Shown: positions 8,578 to 18,314, numbered from the stretch's first letter. The stretch: DNA of 37,829 bases from an uncultured Bacteroidota bacterium (GCA_902778925.1 CACYZN010000011.1:1-37829), one strand, 5' to 3'. The notes: generated from the letters alone by a model not told the origin. Program-made: numbers and translations.

Positions 8578-9220
8578 AAAGAAACAAACCCGGCTGGCAG
8601 TGCTCCTCATTGCCGGCATCATAGTGGTCGACCAGATAGTGAAACTGCTGGTGAAGACCCACATGCAGATAGGCGAAGAATACAACGTGCTCGGCACGTG
8701 GTTCCGCATACACTTCATCGAAAACCAAGGCTTCGCCTTTGGCATGGCCTTGGGCGGCACCGTCGGCAAGGTGGTGCTCACCCTGGTGCGCCTCGTGGCC
8801 TCGGGCTTCATAGCGTGGCTACTGGTGCGCGGCGTGCGGCGCGGCATGCGCACCTCGCTGCTGGCATGCGCCTCGCTGATACTGGCCGGCGCCGTGGGCA
8901 ACCTGATAGACAGCTGCTTCTACGGCGTCATCTTCAACGAGAGCTACTACAACGTGGCCACCCTCTTCCCGCCCGAAGGCGGCTACGCCCCACTGCTGCA
9001 GGGACGTGTGGTAGACATGTTCTACTTCCCACTGTTCCAATTCAATTGGCCCGAATGGATGCCTTTCGTGGGCGGACAGCACTTCGAATTCTTCAATGCC
9101 ATATTCAATGTGGCCGATTCCGCCATCACAATCGGCATCACCTGGTTCATCATAGACCAAATTTTCATAGCGCCAAAGAGCTCTAAATCAGACACAATAG
9201 AGGAAGCCCCGGAAAAATAA
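8567..9220 (+). CDS. lspA: Lipoprotein signal peptidase II
   Basis: LspA is the inner-membrane aspartyl protease that removes the signal peptide of diacylated prolipoproteins. The 217-residue sequence has four hydrophobic helices and the family motifs: ENQGFAFG, GRVVDMF with catalytic Asp150, and NVADSAI with catalytic Asp184. It is longer than E. coli LspA because of an insertion (about residues 115-145) between helix 3 and the first aspartate, which is common in Bacteroidetes. It is the last gene of the operon; the upstream DUF4249 lipoprotein would be one of its substrates. The start lies inside the preceding gene. Confidence 0.96.
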   Translation: MNDRKKQTRLAVLLIAGIIVVDQIVKLLVKTHMQIGEEYNVLGTWFRIHFIENQGFAFGMALGGTVGKVVLTLVRLVASGFIAWLLVRGVRRGMRTSLLACASLILAGAVGNLIDSCFYGVIFNESYYNVATLFPPEGGYAPLLQGRVVDMFYFPLFQFNWPEWMPFVGGQHFEFFNAIFNVADSAITIGITWFIIDQIFIAPKSSKSDTIEEAPEK

Positions 9221-9230
9221 CTAAAAAAAA

Positions 9231-9262
9231 TTTGGCCAGTTTCTAAAAAGTATGTACTTTTG
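9231..9262 (+). promoter_or_regulatory. Promoter of tRNA-Phe
   Basis: TTTG at 9231-9234, 20 bases, TACTTTTG at 9255-9262; the tRNA begins 19 nt downstream. Confidence 0.75.
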
Positions 9263-9280
9263 CAGCCGAATTCGAGAGTT

Positions 9281-9356
9281 GGCGTCGTAGCTCAGTTGGT
9301 AGAGCGAAGGACTGAAAATCCTTGCGTCACTGGTTCAAATCCAGTCGATGCCACCA
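9281..9356 (+). tRNA. tRNA-Phe (GAA)
   Basis: A complete cloverleaf: acceptor GGCGTCG/CGATGCC (one G-U), anticodon loop CTGAAAA giving GAA, T-loop TTCAAAT. CCA is encoded (9354-9356), unlike the other tRNAs in this window. Confidence 0.97.
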
Positions 9357-9363
9357 CCCTCCC

Positions 9364-9399
9364 AGAAGGAACACCGCCGGTGTTCCTTCTGTTTTTTTT
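9364..9399 (+). terminator. Intrinsic terminator after tRNA-Phe
   Basis: A perfect 12-bp stem AGAAGGAACACC/GGTGTTCCTTCT with a 3-nt loop, followed after one G by eight T. Confidence 0.9.
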
Positions 9400-9491
9400 G
9401 CCCCTACGCCAGGCACCACGCCACATTTCGCCCAAATCCCCACCCCGTTTTACCCCCTTCCCCGCTCCTTCCGCACCTCTTCCCCTCCGGT

Positions 9492-9595
9492 CGTTGTACT
9501 ATCGTTGTACTATTGTTGTACTATCATTGTACTATCGTTCTTATGTTTTCAATAGTACAACGATAGTACAACAATAGTACAACGATAGTACAACG
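9492..9595 (+). repeat. 11-bp phased palindromic array, copy B (variant 11-mer)
   Basis: The left arm is four units of NNTTGTACTAT (9492-9535). The 16-nt centre (9536-9551) contains TTCTTATGTTTT. The right arm is four units of ATAGTACAANN (9552-9595). The arms pair at 43 of 44 positions. The centre is the same as in copies C and D, but the outer units differ. CCGG flanks both ends (9487-9490 and 9602-9605). Confidence 0.95.
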
Positions 9596-9727
9596 AGGCT
9601 ACCGGATGGGGAGAGGATGGGGCGCGAAGGGGGGACAGGGGTGGGCACGATGGGTGTATTTTTTTTATATGGCACACAATAATGGCGGCAAAGATGCGTT
9701 ATGAGAGACAATAGAAAAGCATAGAGT

Positions 9728-10507
9728 ATGAGAATGAACAAGATAATGGTGGCTCTGATGTTGTGTGCCGCCAGCCTGACCGCCGCCGCACAGAGCGGCC
9801 ACGACCTGCAGGACGACGAGCTGCACGGTGCCGTGAAGCGCATCGACGCCAAGATGTACGAAGCACGCTACGGCCTCGACGACCAGCTGGAGAAGGGCGA
9901 CCAGCTGGAGCACCTCATCACCGAATACAACCAGAAAGAGCAACGCCGCCAGCAGGTGTACCTCTCGGTGGCCGAGGATATTATATTCCGCACCCGCTAC
10001 AAGCACGACGGCTTCGGGCTCACCACCCTCGAGCACGTGGTCGACAACCAGGACCGTGTGATAGGGCGCACCTACTACGTCTACGACCAAGACCACACGC
10101 TGACCGAGGTCTATGTGGAGGACGCCGAACGCCAGGTGGAGAGCCGCCTGCAGCTGAGCCACGACGGCATGGGCCGCATCAGCCAGCGCAGCTACAACGA
10201 CCACCTGAACAACGTGTTCAAACGCGAAGTGTACACCTACAACAACGACGGCACGCTGCGCAAAGCCGTGGTCTACGACCGGTCGAAACAGAAGATTCAG
10301 GAGAAGCGCTGGGAATACGACGAGCAAGGCTATCCCACGAGCTACACACTGTACGACTACACCGAGGAGGAGCCGGAGCTCACCATCACCCTCTACCGCC
10401 GCCAGTACGACTCGCACGGCAACTGGATCAGCTGCACCGAGTACGAGCTGCTGGGCGACCGCATGCTCCCGACCTTCACCACAATAAGAACAATCGAGTA
10501 CTTCTAA
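9728..10507 (+). CDS. Secreted protein with YD-repeat-like strands, unknown function
   Basis: The 259-residue protein has a signal peptide (MRMNKIMVALML, cleavage near TAAAQ, about residue 22), so it is exported. After a charged helical segment the mature part is a run of short beta-hairpin motifs with Tyr-Asp pairs (YYVYDQDHTLTEVYV, YTYNNDGTLRKAVVYD, WEYDEQGYPTSYTLYD). These resemble YD/RHS-type repeats found in many small Bacteroidetes secreted proteins. It is far too short for a polymorphic toxin shell and has no toxin-like C-terminus. The stop overlaps the era start by one nucleotide (TAATG), so the two are translationally coupled. Function unknown. Confidence 0.85.
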   Translation: MRMNKIMVALMLCAASLTAAAQSGHDLQDDELHGAVKRIDAKMYEARYGLDDQLEKGDQLEHLITEYNQKEQRRQQVYLSVAEDIIFRTRYKHDGFGLTTLEHVVDNQDRVIGRTYYVYDQDHTLTEVYVEDAERQVESRLQLSHDGMGRISQRSYNDHLNNVFKREVYTYNNDGTLRKAVVYDRSKQKIQEKRWEYDEQGYPTSYTLYDYTEEEPELTITLYRRQYDSHGNWISCTEYELLGDRMLPTFTTIRTIEYF

Positions 10508-11388
10508 TGCACAAGGCCGGCTACGTAAATATTATCGGCAACCCCAACGTGGGCAAGTCGACCCTCATGAACGCTCTCGTCGGAGAGCGTTTAAGCATCA
10601 TAACCAGCAAGGCCCAGACCACACGCAAGCGCGTGATGGGCATAGTGAACGGCGACGATTTCCAGATAGTCTACACCGACACCCCCGGCATCGTGAACCC
10701 GCACAACAAGCTGCACGAGCAGATGATGGGCTACGTGGGCACTGCCCTGCAGGATGCCGACCTCTTCCTGCTCGTCACCGAGGTGGGCGTGCCACCCAAA
10801 AACCGCCATGTACTGGACCGCATAGCCGCCTCCGAGACACCGGTGATAGTGGTGGTCAACAAGATAGACACCTCGGACCAGGACACCGTGCAACGGCAGA
10901 TTGCACTGTGGCAAAACGAGATACCGCGCGCCACCGTGCTGCCCTGCTCGGCCACCGAAGGCTTCGGCACCGACGCCATATTCGACTGCATCATGCAGTC
11001 GCTGCCCGAGCACCCCGCCTACTTCCCAAAAGACGAGCTGACCGACCGCTCGATGCGCTTCTTCGTAAGCGAGATAGTGCGCGAGAAGATACTGCTCTAC
11101 TACCAGAAAGAGATACCCTACAGCTGCGAGGTGGTGGTGGAGAGCTACCGCGAAAACGACGGCATCGACAACATCGAATGCATCATCTATGTCGAACGCG
11201 AAAGCCAGAAAGCCATACTCATAGGTCACCAGGGCAAGGCCATCAAGAAGCTCGGCACCGAAGCCCGTCGCGACATCGAGGAGTTCACCGGCAAACGCTG
11301 CTTCCTGGCCCTGCATGTGAAAGTGCTAAAAGACTGGCGCAACAGCGACCGTGCCCTGCGCAGCTTCGGCTACTCGCTCGACGACTGA
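10507..11388 (+). CDS. era: GTPase Era
   Basis: Era is an essential GTPase that binds the 3' end of 16S rRNA and assists 30S assembly. The 293-residue sequence has the P-loop GNPNVGKST at residues 11-19, the switch region QTTRKR, G3 DTPG, G4 NKID, and a C-terminal KH domain with the GxxG-type loop (IGHQGKAIKKLG). The length is normal for the family. It starts within the stop codon of the preceding gene. Transcription probably comes from upstream of 9728, since no promoter is visible closer. Confidence 0.97.
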   Translation: MHKAGYVNIIGNPNVGKSTLMNALVGERLSIITSKAQTTRKRVMGIVNGDDFQIVYTDTPGIVNPHNKLHEQMMGYVGTALQDADLFLLVTEVGVPPKNRHVLDRIAASETPVIVVVNKIDTSDQDTVQRQIALWQNEIPRATVLPCSATEGFGTDAIFDCIMQSLPEHPAYFPKDELTDRSMRFFVSEIVREKILLYYQKEIPYSCEVVVESYRENDGIDNIECIIYVERESQKAILIGHQGKAIKKLGTEARRDIEEFTGKRCFLALHVKVLKDWRNSDRALRSFGYSLDD

Positions 11389-11414
11389 TTTCTGCCGCCT
11401 GCGACAACTTTTTA

Positions 11415-11445
11415 TTTGGCATGTCGGGATTATTTATTATATTTG
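11415..11445 (+). promoter_or_regulatory. Promoter of the methylmalonyl-CoA mutase gene
   Basis: TTTG at 11415-11418, exactly 19 bases, TATATTTG at 11438-11445, 42 nt before the ATG. Confidence 0.85.
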
Positions 11446-11487
11446 CAAAACGAACCAACCTTAGAGTAACGATATAAGCATCTGATA

Positions 11488-13641
<2,154 letters not shown>

Positions 13642-13652
13642 AGCTTGTTACA

Positions 13653-14753
13653 ATGAAGAAGTTTTTAACCACCACTATGCTCCTTGCCATCGCCTCGATG
13701 GCAGGAGCATTTGATTTTAGCGCCACCGTCAGCGGTGGCAAGACGCTGTACTTCACCATCACATCGACATCGGCCATGACGGTCAAGGTCGACAACCCCA
13801 ACTGGGACACGCTCACCAAGCCGTCTGGCTACCTGGCCATACCCGCCACCGTGAGCCACGGCAACAGTACCTACAGCGTCACCGAGATTGCCGGTAGCGC
13901 CTTTGCTCACTGCAGCGAGTTGACCCACGTATCCCTGGCCGAGGGCATCACCACCATCGGAAGCCGTGCCTTCCTGGCGTGCTCGGCGCTCGACACCATT
14001 GAACTACCATCCACGCTCAGCGTAATATCGAATATGGCGTTCAACGGAACCGGATATGCTGCGAAACAAAGCAACTGGGTCGACAACAACAAGATGCTTT
14101 ATATTGGCAACTATTTGATTCAGGTGCGCAACGACAGCCAGGATACAGCCACCGTGCGCGAAGGAACAATCGGCATTGCCGGTATGGCAGTGTACAACTG
14201 CATACACCTCGGCGGCATCAGCCTGCCTTCAACACTGACATTCATCGGCTCGCTGGCTTTCAGCGACTGCGACGCGCTACACACCGTGCACCTGCTTGGC
14301 ACACAACCTCCTGCCCTAGCAGACGACAGCTTCAACAACACCTCAGACCTGAACATCATCGTGCCCTGTGGCAGCCTAAACAACTACACATCCAGCAGTC
14401 TGTGGGCACAACTTGCCATCGTCGAGGATACGTGCGGCGATAACCCGGGACCAGGTCCCGGCCCCGGTCCCGGCCCTAACCCCTTCCCACACCCCATTCC
14501 CCACCCCTTTCCTTTCCCCATCGGCATCGATGACAATGCAGAGCTGCCAACTATCGAGGTTGCCACTACAACAGAAGGACTGCGTATCGCTGGGACAGAG
14601 GGTATCGAGTTTCAAGTGAGCGATATGATGGGACGCAATATAGCAACCGTCACCTCAACCACAAACAATATTCTGGTGCCACTCCCGGCAACCGGCGTTT
14701 ACGTGGTGTATGCCAACGGCATGCTACCGCGGAAAGTAGTCTATTGTAAATAA
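13653..14753 (+). CDS. BspA-like leucine-rich repeat protein with putative type IX secretion tail
   Basis: The 366-residue protein has a signal peptide (cleavage near MAGAF, residues 16-20). The body carries LRR_5 (BspA/TpLRR) repeats with the pattern IGSRAFLACSALDTIELPST. A Pro-Gly-rich spacer follows (about residues 265-291), encoded by GC-rich repeats at about 14446-14523. The C-terminal domain ends GVYVVYANGMLPRKVVYCK, which fits type A sorting tails of the type IX secretion system. It should be exported and possibly surface-attached; BspA-like proteins can bind host matrix proteins, but no partner can be named here. It lies 11 nt after the mutase gene, probably co-transcribed, and its last 13 nt overlap the convergent LysE gene. 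Confidence 0.88.
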   Translation: MKKFLTTTMLLAIASMAGAFDFSATVSGGKTLYFTITSTSAMTVKVDNPNWDTLTKPSGYLAIPATVSHGNSTYSVTEIAGSAFAHCSELTHVSLAEGITTIGSRAFLACSALDTIELPSTLSVISNMAFNGTGYAAKQSNWVDNNKMLYIGNYLIQVRNDSQDTATVREGTIGIAGMAVYNCIHLGGISLPSTLTFIGSLAFSDCDALHTVHLLGTQPPALADDSFNNTSDLNIIVPCGSLNNYTSSSLWAQLAIVEDTCGDNPGPGPGPGPGPNPFPHPIPHPFPFPIGIDDNAELPTIEVATTTEGLRIAGTEGIEFQVSDMMGRNIATVTSTTNNILVPLPATGVYVVYANGMLPRKVVYCK

Positions 14754-15505
14754 AGGGTATCTGCCCGTTTCGACGAATCCTTCACCATGTGGTTGTGGAG
14801 GGTCTGGATGATGCGCGTGCTTTGCGGCGCATGCTCCTGCTCTCGTTCACGAGCCTTGGGACTGGTCTGATAGACGACCATCGACGCAATCATATATACG
14901 CCAAATATCATCAGTATCACACCGGTAGCCTTATTGAAGAAGTTGAGTCTGCGCACAGTGAACCACATCTGCAGCAACGAGGCAAGACGACATTTAAGGA
15001 TATCGCACCCCGTAGTAGCCAATAGCAGACCTGCAAAAAAGATATAGCGCTCGGTGGGCTGAAGCTGCACCTCGGCCGAAAGGACCGTGATTACAGAAAT
15101 CCAGTATATCCAAATGAAGGGGTTAAGGATATTGAGGAGAAAGCCATGCAGTATAAGGTGCCACGTTCGGGTGTCCTCGTCGTCGCGGAAGCGCAACCGG
15201 CTTTTCTTATCCTTGGGAGCCATAGCCTTCTTGCGGAAGGTGTATATACCCATTATAATTATGCCCACACCCCCAATGCTGGCCACGTAAATATTATGCA
15301 TTGTGGCCACCATATCGAGATTTTTGAGCACAGTGAGCATAAGGAACACCACCACAATATCGCTCAGACTGACTCCTATAACGAACGAAATAGCGCGCTT
15401 AAAACCATGTTGTATACTACTCTGTATGAGGCCAAAGAAAGCAGGCCCAAAGCTAAAGAAGAGCGAGAGCGCAATGCCGCAGAGTATACCTATTAGTAGT
15501 TCCAT
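14741..15505 (-). CDS. LysE family amino-acid exporter-like membrane protein
   Basis: The 254-residue integral membrane protein has about six hydrophobic segments. The first (ELLIGILCGIALSLFFSFGP) and the segment NILNPFIWIYWISV are typical of the LysE/RhtB translocator family, which exports amino acids or similar small molecules. The ATG at 15505 was chosen because the promoter box lies at 15525-15532; an upstream in-frame ATG at 15553 would sit inside the promoter. The C-terminal tail is charged and cytoplasmic. The stop lies inside the 3' end of the convergent LRR gene (13-nt overlap). Substrate unknown. Confidence 0.88.
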   Translation of the reverse strand: MELLIGILCGIALSLFFSFGPAFFGLIQSSIQHGFKRAISFVIGVSLSDIVVVFLMLTVLKNLDMVATMHNIYVASIGGVGIIIMGIYTFRKKAMAPKDKKSRLRFRDDEDTRTWHLILHGFLLNILNPFIWIYWISVITVLSAEVQLQPTERYIFFAGLLLATTGCDILKCRLASLLQMWFTVRRLNFFNKATGVILMIFGVYMIASMVVYQTSPKAREREQEHAPQSTRIIQTLHNHMVKDSSKRADTLYLQ

Positions 15506-15524
15506 CGGTTTCTTTTTCAGTGTG

Positions 15525-15554
15525 CAAAGATACAACTTTTTTTTGACACACAAA
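15525..15554 (-). promoter_or_regulatory. Promoter of the LysE-type gene
   Basis: Complement strand TTTG (15551-15554), 18 bases, TATCTTTG (15525-15532). Confidence 0.75.
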
Positions 15555-15578
15555 AAAAAACCTTCCCCTGGGGGAAGG
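15552..15578 (-). terminator. Intrinsic terminator of the rpmF operon
   Basis: An 8-bp stem CCTTCCCC/GGGGAAGG at 15561-15578 with nine A on the plus-strand left side (U-run for minus-strand transcripts), 32 nt after the rpmF stop. Confidence 0.85.
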
Positions 15579-15609
15579 TCAAAAGTCTTGCATCACTATT
15601 CCGTCGCGT

Positions 15610-15795
15610 TTACTCCTCTGCGTTCTTTTCGATAGCGAGTTTGCCGCGATAGTAGCCGCACTCGGGGCATACATGGTGATACATTACCTGTGCGCCACAG
15701 TTGCTGCAAGTGGTCAACTGGGCTGTTTCCAACGCATCGTGCGTTCTTCTCTTGGCCGTTCTGGTCTGCGAGAATCTGTGTTTTGGATGTGGCAT
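15610..15795 (-). CDS. rpmF: 50S ribosomal protein L32
   Basis: L32 is a small zinc-ribbon protein of the large ribosomal subunit. The 61-residue product starts MPHPKHRFSQTRTAKRR and has intact CxxC pairs (C30/C33 and C43/C46), so it is the zinc-binding form. It follows the DUF177 gene by 14 nt, the conserved pairing. Downstream there is a terminator rather than the plsX-fabH genes found after rpmF in many bacteria. Confidence 0.97.
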   Translation of the reverse strand: MPHPKHRFSQTRTAKRRTHDALETAQLTTCSNCGAQVMYHHVCPECGYYRGKLAIEKNAEE

Positions 15796-15809
15796 ATTAT
15801 TACTTTTTT

Positions 15810-16358
15810 TTATTTATTTATTTCGTTCTTAGTCTCACCCTCGTCATTCAACATCTCTTTCAGTGCGCTCCACCGCGGATCTGTACCTTCGGTCTGTCGA
15901 GCTGCCAATTCTTCCTCCGAGGTCAAATAGCATACCATATTGGGGTCGCATTCACCTTCGGGATGCATATGCTGCAGCGGTATTCGCACTGCCACATATT
16001 CGTAGAGCCATTGTTCAAGGTCAATCTCATAGGCGTCTTCGGGTAGAACCACCACATCTTCGTCATCACACACTTCGGTATCGCTGAACCTCACACACAA
16101 AGCCTCTTCACCCTCTATCGGCACCTTCATCTCGCCCAAGCATCGGTCGCACCATGTTTCCACTTCGCCTTGAAGCTCGAAGTTAAACATGAGCAAATGC
16201 TCTTTTCGCTCCATCTTGGCCTTAATTTCAACACTTCCACCACGAATTTCGTCGTTTTTACGCTCTGCGAAGAAAGCATCGTCTAGCACAAAAGCATACT
16301 CGTACCGCCCTGGTTTCAAGCCGCTAAAGCGAATAGTAGTGTCGTCTCCTTGGCTCAT
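15810..16358 (-). CDS. DUF177 (YceD) family protein, probable 50S-related factor
   Basis: The 182-residue protein of the DUF177/YceD family is encoded directly before rpmF, as in most bacteria; the family is linked to 23S rRNA or large-subunit maturation. Visible family features are the acidic body, the CDRCLGEM motif (CxxC) in the middle, and the C-terminal pattern DPRWSALKEML. A second cysteine pair (CDPNMVC) lies near residue 140. The ATG at 16358 was chosen because the promoter -7 box is at 16381-16388; an in-frame ATG at 16391 would lie upstream of transcription. Confidence 0.92.
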   Translation of the reverse strand: MSQGDDTTIRFSGLKPGRYEYAFVLDDAFFAERKNDEIRGGSVEIKAKMERKEHLLMFNFELQGEVETWCDRCLGEMKVPIEGEEALCVRFSDTEVCDDEDVVVLPEDAYEIDLEQWLYEYVAVRIPLQHMHPEGECDPNMVCYLTSEEELAARQTEGTDPRWSALKEMLNDEGETKNEINK

Positions 16359-16380
16359 ATTCTCACTCTTATTGAGTTTG

Positions 16381-16411
16381 CAAAGATACACACTTTTTTG
16401 AATACGGCAAA
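16381..16411 (-). promoter_or_regulatory. Promoter of the DUF177-rpmF operon
   Basis: Complement strand TTTG (16408-16411), 19 bases, TATCTTTG (16381-16388). Confidence 0.85.
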
Positions 16412-16472
16412 ATTATTTAGTATTTTTTGAAAAAAAAATGCACCTACCACTGCCATATTTGTGGCAAAGAAA

Positions 16473-17261
16473 TCAGTCCAGAACGAAATCGGTAGTGGGG
16501 CCAAAATCGTAGCCATCGACCACGACTCGATTCTTGGTCGTGCGGCCTAGGAAGCAACAGTTGAGGCGAGCCTCATCCATCTTGAGCAGGAACTGGTCGT
16601 CCTGATCCTCCCGCAAAGCCACAACATAACGTCCTTTAGCTTCGCCGAAAAGAAAAGCATCGAGGCGCACTTCGCGTGGCACCAAGATGTCGTAACCCAT
16701 AGGAGCCACGAAACGCAGCAACGAGCAGAAAAGGCCACCTACAGACACTTCGCGGCTGCTGGCAAGAAGTCCGCCAGACTCTAGAGCCCCGACTATGAGT
16801 TCCACGTACTGGCACTCGTCGTCACTGCCAGAAGCCACCATGGGCATATCTACCAGATGCAGACATTTTCGGGCATACTCGCCGTCGGCGAACTCAGAAC
16901 TGACATTGCCGACCATATAGAGCAAGCTGCCTGTACCAAACGACGACTGCTTCTTTTCTACACGCAGGTCAGCACAGAGGGTGTGGGCCAATTCCAAGCA
17001 CTCCTTCACTCTTGGCTCGCGCACGGCCTTATGGTCGGCGCTGCCGGAATAAAGATACTCATCACGCTGCACAGTATGACGTTGACCACGCAACCACCCA
17101 TAAAGACTTTGCTGTCGGCCATTACTCTCCCACATAGCCAACAGCGTCGAAAGTTCTTCTATAGTAGGTATACGGCCGACGATGTCGAGTACCTCGTCGT
17201 AGGCTTCACGCGAGATACCCATTGCTTCGGCCTGTTCATAGCCGATTTGCTGTTCATTCAT
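16473..17261 (-). CDS. Shrunken PurL-like protein (linker plus C-terminal AIRS_C-like domain)
   Basis: The 262-residue protein resembles two separate parts of FGAM synthase (PurL). Residues 14-52 match the N-terminal linker domain (MGISREAYDEVLDIVGR, then PTIEEL and MW), but the family signature MWSEHC is replaced by MWESNG, so the conserved His and Cys are lost. Residues 105-262 match the last AIRS_C domain: GSLLYMVG, GALESGGLLASS, a degenerate SDGG (SREVSVGG), and FGEAKGRYVV near 205-214. The intervening ATP- and FGAR-binding regions are absent, since true PurL has at least 700 residues. It is therefore unlikely to be an active FGAM synthase; a regulatory or nucleotide-sensing role is possible. 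Its start overlaps the phosphatase gene by 8 nt. PurL origin is read from motifs and needs a profile search. Confidence 0.7.
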   Translation of the reverse strand: MNEQQIGYEQAEAMGISREAYDEVLDIVGRIPTIEELSTLLAMWESNGRQQSLYGWLRGQRHTVQRDEYLYSGSADHKAVREPRVKECLELAHTLCADLRVEKKQSSFGTGSLLYMVGNVSSEFADGEYARKCLHLVDMPMVASGSDDECQYVELIVGALESGGLLASSREVSVGGLFCSLLRFVAPMGYDILVPREVRLDAFLFGEAKGRYVVALREDQDDQFLLKMDEARLNCCFLGRTTKNRVVVDGYDFGPTTDFVLD

Positions 17262-17712
17262 TGGTTTTCAACTCGTCGAAGACAGCTGTACAACCGGCGT
17301 AGATGTCGTTCCACGCAGTCCTGAAGTCGCGCGTGTACCACGGGTCGGCGATGTCGCGTGGATGGTCGGTATGGTCGAGCAGACGGCTCACTTTACCCTC
17401 CACATCCTCGCCCACAATAGTGCCTATCGCAGCGATATTACTGTCTTCCATGCCGATAATCATGTCGTACTTTTTGTAGTCATCGGCCGTCAACTGGCGT
17501 GCCGTCTTACCCGGGCAGCCAATGCCATGCTTGGCCAGTTCTTGGCGAGCCATAGGATATACAGGGTTGCCTATCTCCTCGGTGCTCGTGGCCGCCGAGG
17601 CGATCTCGAATTCCTCTTCTAAGCCGGCGGTACGCACCAACTTCTTCATAATGAACTCCGCCATTGGGCTGCGGCATATATTGCCATGGCAAACAAAAAG
17701 TATCCGTTTCAT
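17254..17712 (-). CDS. Low-molecular-weight protein-tyrosine phosphatase
   Basis: The 152-residue enzyme hydrolyses phosphotyrosine on proteins. The N-terminal P-loop is CHGNICRS, with nucleophile Cys8 and Arg14, and the general acid lies in the late DPWY motif. The length is normal. In many bacteria this family acts with a tyrosine kinase controlling capsule export (Wzb/Wzc), but no polysaccharide genes are nearby; here it is translationally coupled to a PurL-like protein. The promoter -7 box ends only 4 nt before the ATG, so the mRNA is probably leaderless. Confidence 0.95.
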   Translation of the reverse strand: MKRILFVCHGNICRSPMAEFIMKKLVRTAGLEEEFEIASAATSTEEIGNPVYPMARQELAKHGIGCPGKTARQLTADDYKKYDMIIGMEDSNIAAIGTIVGEDVEGKVSRLLDHTDHPRDIADPWYTRDFRTAWNDIYAGCTAVFDELKTNE

Positions 17713-17716
17713 GCTG

Positions 17717-17748
17717 CAAAGATACGCAAACTTTTCAATATGGCCAAA
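17717..17748 (-). promoter_or_regulatory. Promoter adjoining the phosphatase start codon
   Basis: Complement strand TTTG (17745-17748), 20 bases, TATCTTTG (17717-17724), then CAGC and ATG. Transcription should start at or within a few bases of the ATG. Confidence 0.8.
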
Positions 17749-17768
17749 TTTATTTTATGTCGCACACC

Positions 17769-18167
17769 TCAACGGCGGTCAAATCGGTAGCTCCACTCCT
17801 CGCCAGTGAAGGTTGTATATACAAGCAGCAGCTCGGTTTCGTTGGCATTCATGCTGTAGTCCAGGTCATAACTCTCGGTATACGAACCATCTTCGTCCGA
17901 CTCGGTACGCCACATATGCAGACTCCTGCCGTCGCGGATATTATACTGCCAGGTGCCGCTGTAAGTGAAAGGATATGTCGAGTAACTACCGTCGAACACC
18001 CGCATCGCATCGCCGTCGAATGTCAACGCCAGTCGATGACCCTCACTCATCCCGTCCACATGCAGCATCCAGTGGCTGCCGGGCAGGTAACTGACTTCGT
18101 AGTCCTCGCAACTGCAAAACAGCATCGTCGCTGCCGCAAAGAGACCAATTATCAAATACTTTCTCAT
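17769..18167 (-). CDS. Small lipoprotein of unknown function
   Basis: The 132-residue product has a lipoprotein signal (MRKYLIIGLFAAATMLFCSC) with Cys20 as the likely lipidation site. The mature part is short, beta-rich and acidic (GTWQYNIRDG, EEWSYRFDRR), reminiscent of lipocalin-like small lipoproteins in Bacteroidetes. It stands alone between the phosphatase gene and the rplS terminator. A -7-like box TACCTTTG (complement 18193-18200) lies 25 nt upstream, but its -33 partner is weak. Function unknown. Confidence 0.85.
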   Translation of the reverse strand: MRKYLIIGLFAAATMLFCSCEDYEVSYLPGSHWMLHVDGMSEGHRLALTFDGDAMRVFDGSYSTYPFTYSGTWQYNIRDGRSLHMWRTESDEDGSYTESYDLDYSMNANETELLLVYTTFTGEEWSYRFDRR

Positions 18168-18244
18168 GGCATTATCGTTTTATTTCACAATGCAAAGGTA
18201 AGGATTAAAACTCAGGAAAAACCCCAAGCCCACACGTATTTTTC

Positions 18245-18279
18245 AAAAAAGAAGCACCTGCTCGCATGAGCAGGTGCTT
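18245..18279 (-). terminator. Intrinsic terminator after rplS
   Basis: A perfect 12-bp stem AAGCACCTGCTC/GAGCAGGTGCTT with loop GCAT (18252-18279), with an A-run at 18245-18250 (U-run on the minus strand). Confidence 0.9.
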
Positions 18280-18314
18280 TCTGGGTCCGGAACCGTATCG
18301 CCAAAGGGTGTCGC

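Larger units (their letters stand above)
9357..9727. other. Intergenic region with palindromic array copy B
   Basis: No convincing gene is seen. It contains the tRNA-Phe terminator, a pyrimidine-rich tract (about 9420-9490), the 104-bp palindrome (9492-9595) and a purine-rich tract (about 9600-9650). I see no canonical promoter for the gene at 9728. Confidence 0.75.

Noticed and set aside
9492-9595. CRISPR-like array
   Set aside because: Units are only 11 bp, contiguous without unique spacers, and arranged as inverted arms; no cas genes nearby.
9728-10507. RHS/YD-repeat polymorphic toxin
   Set aside because: Only 259 residues, no shell-forming repeat array, no variable toxin tail and no immunity gene downstream (era follows).
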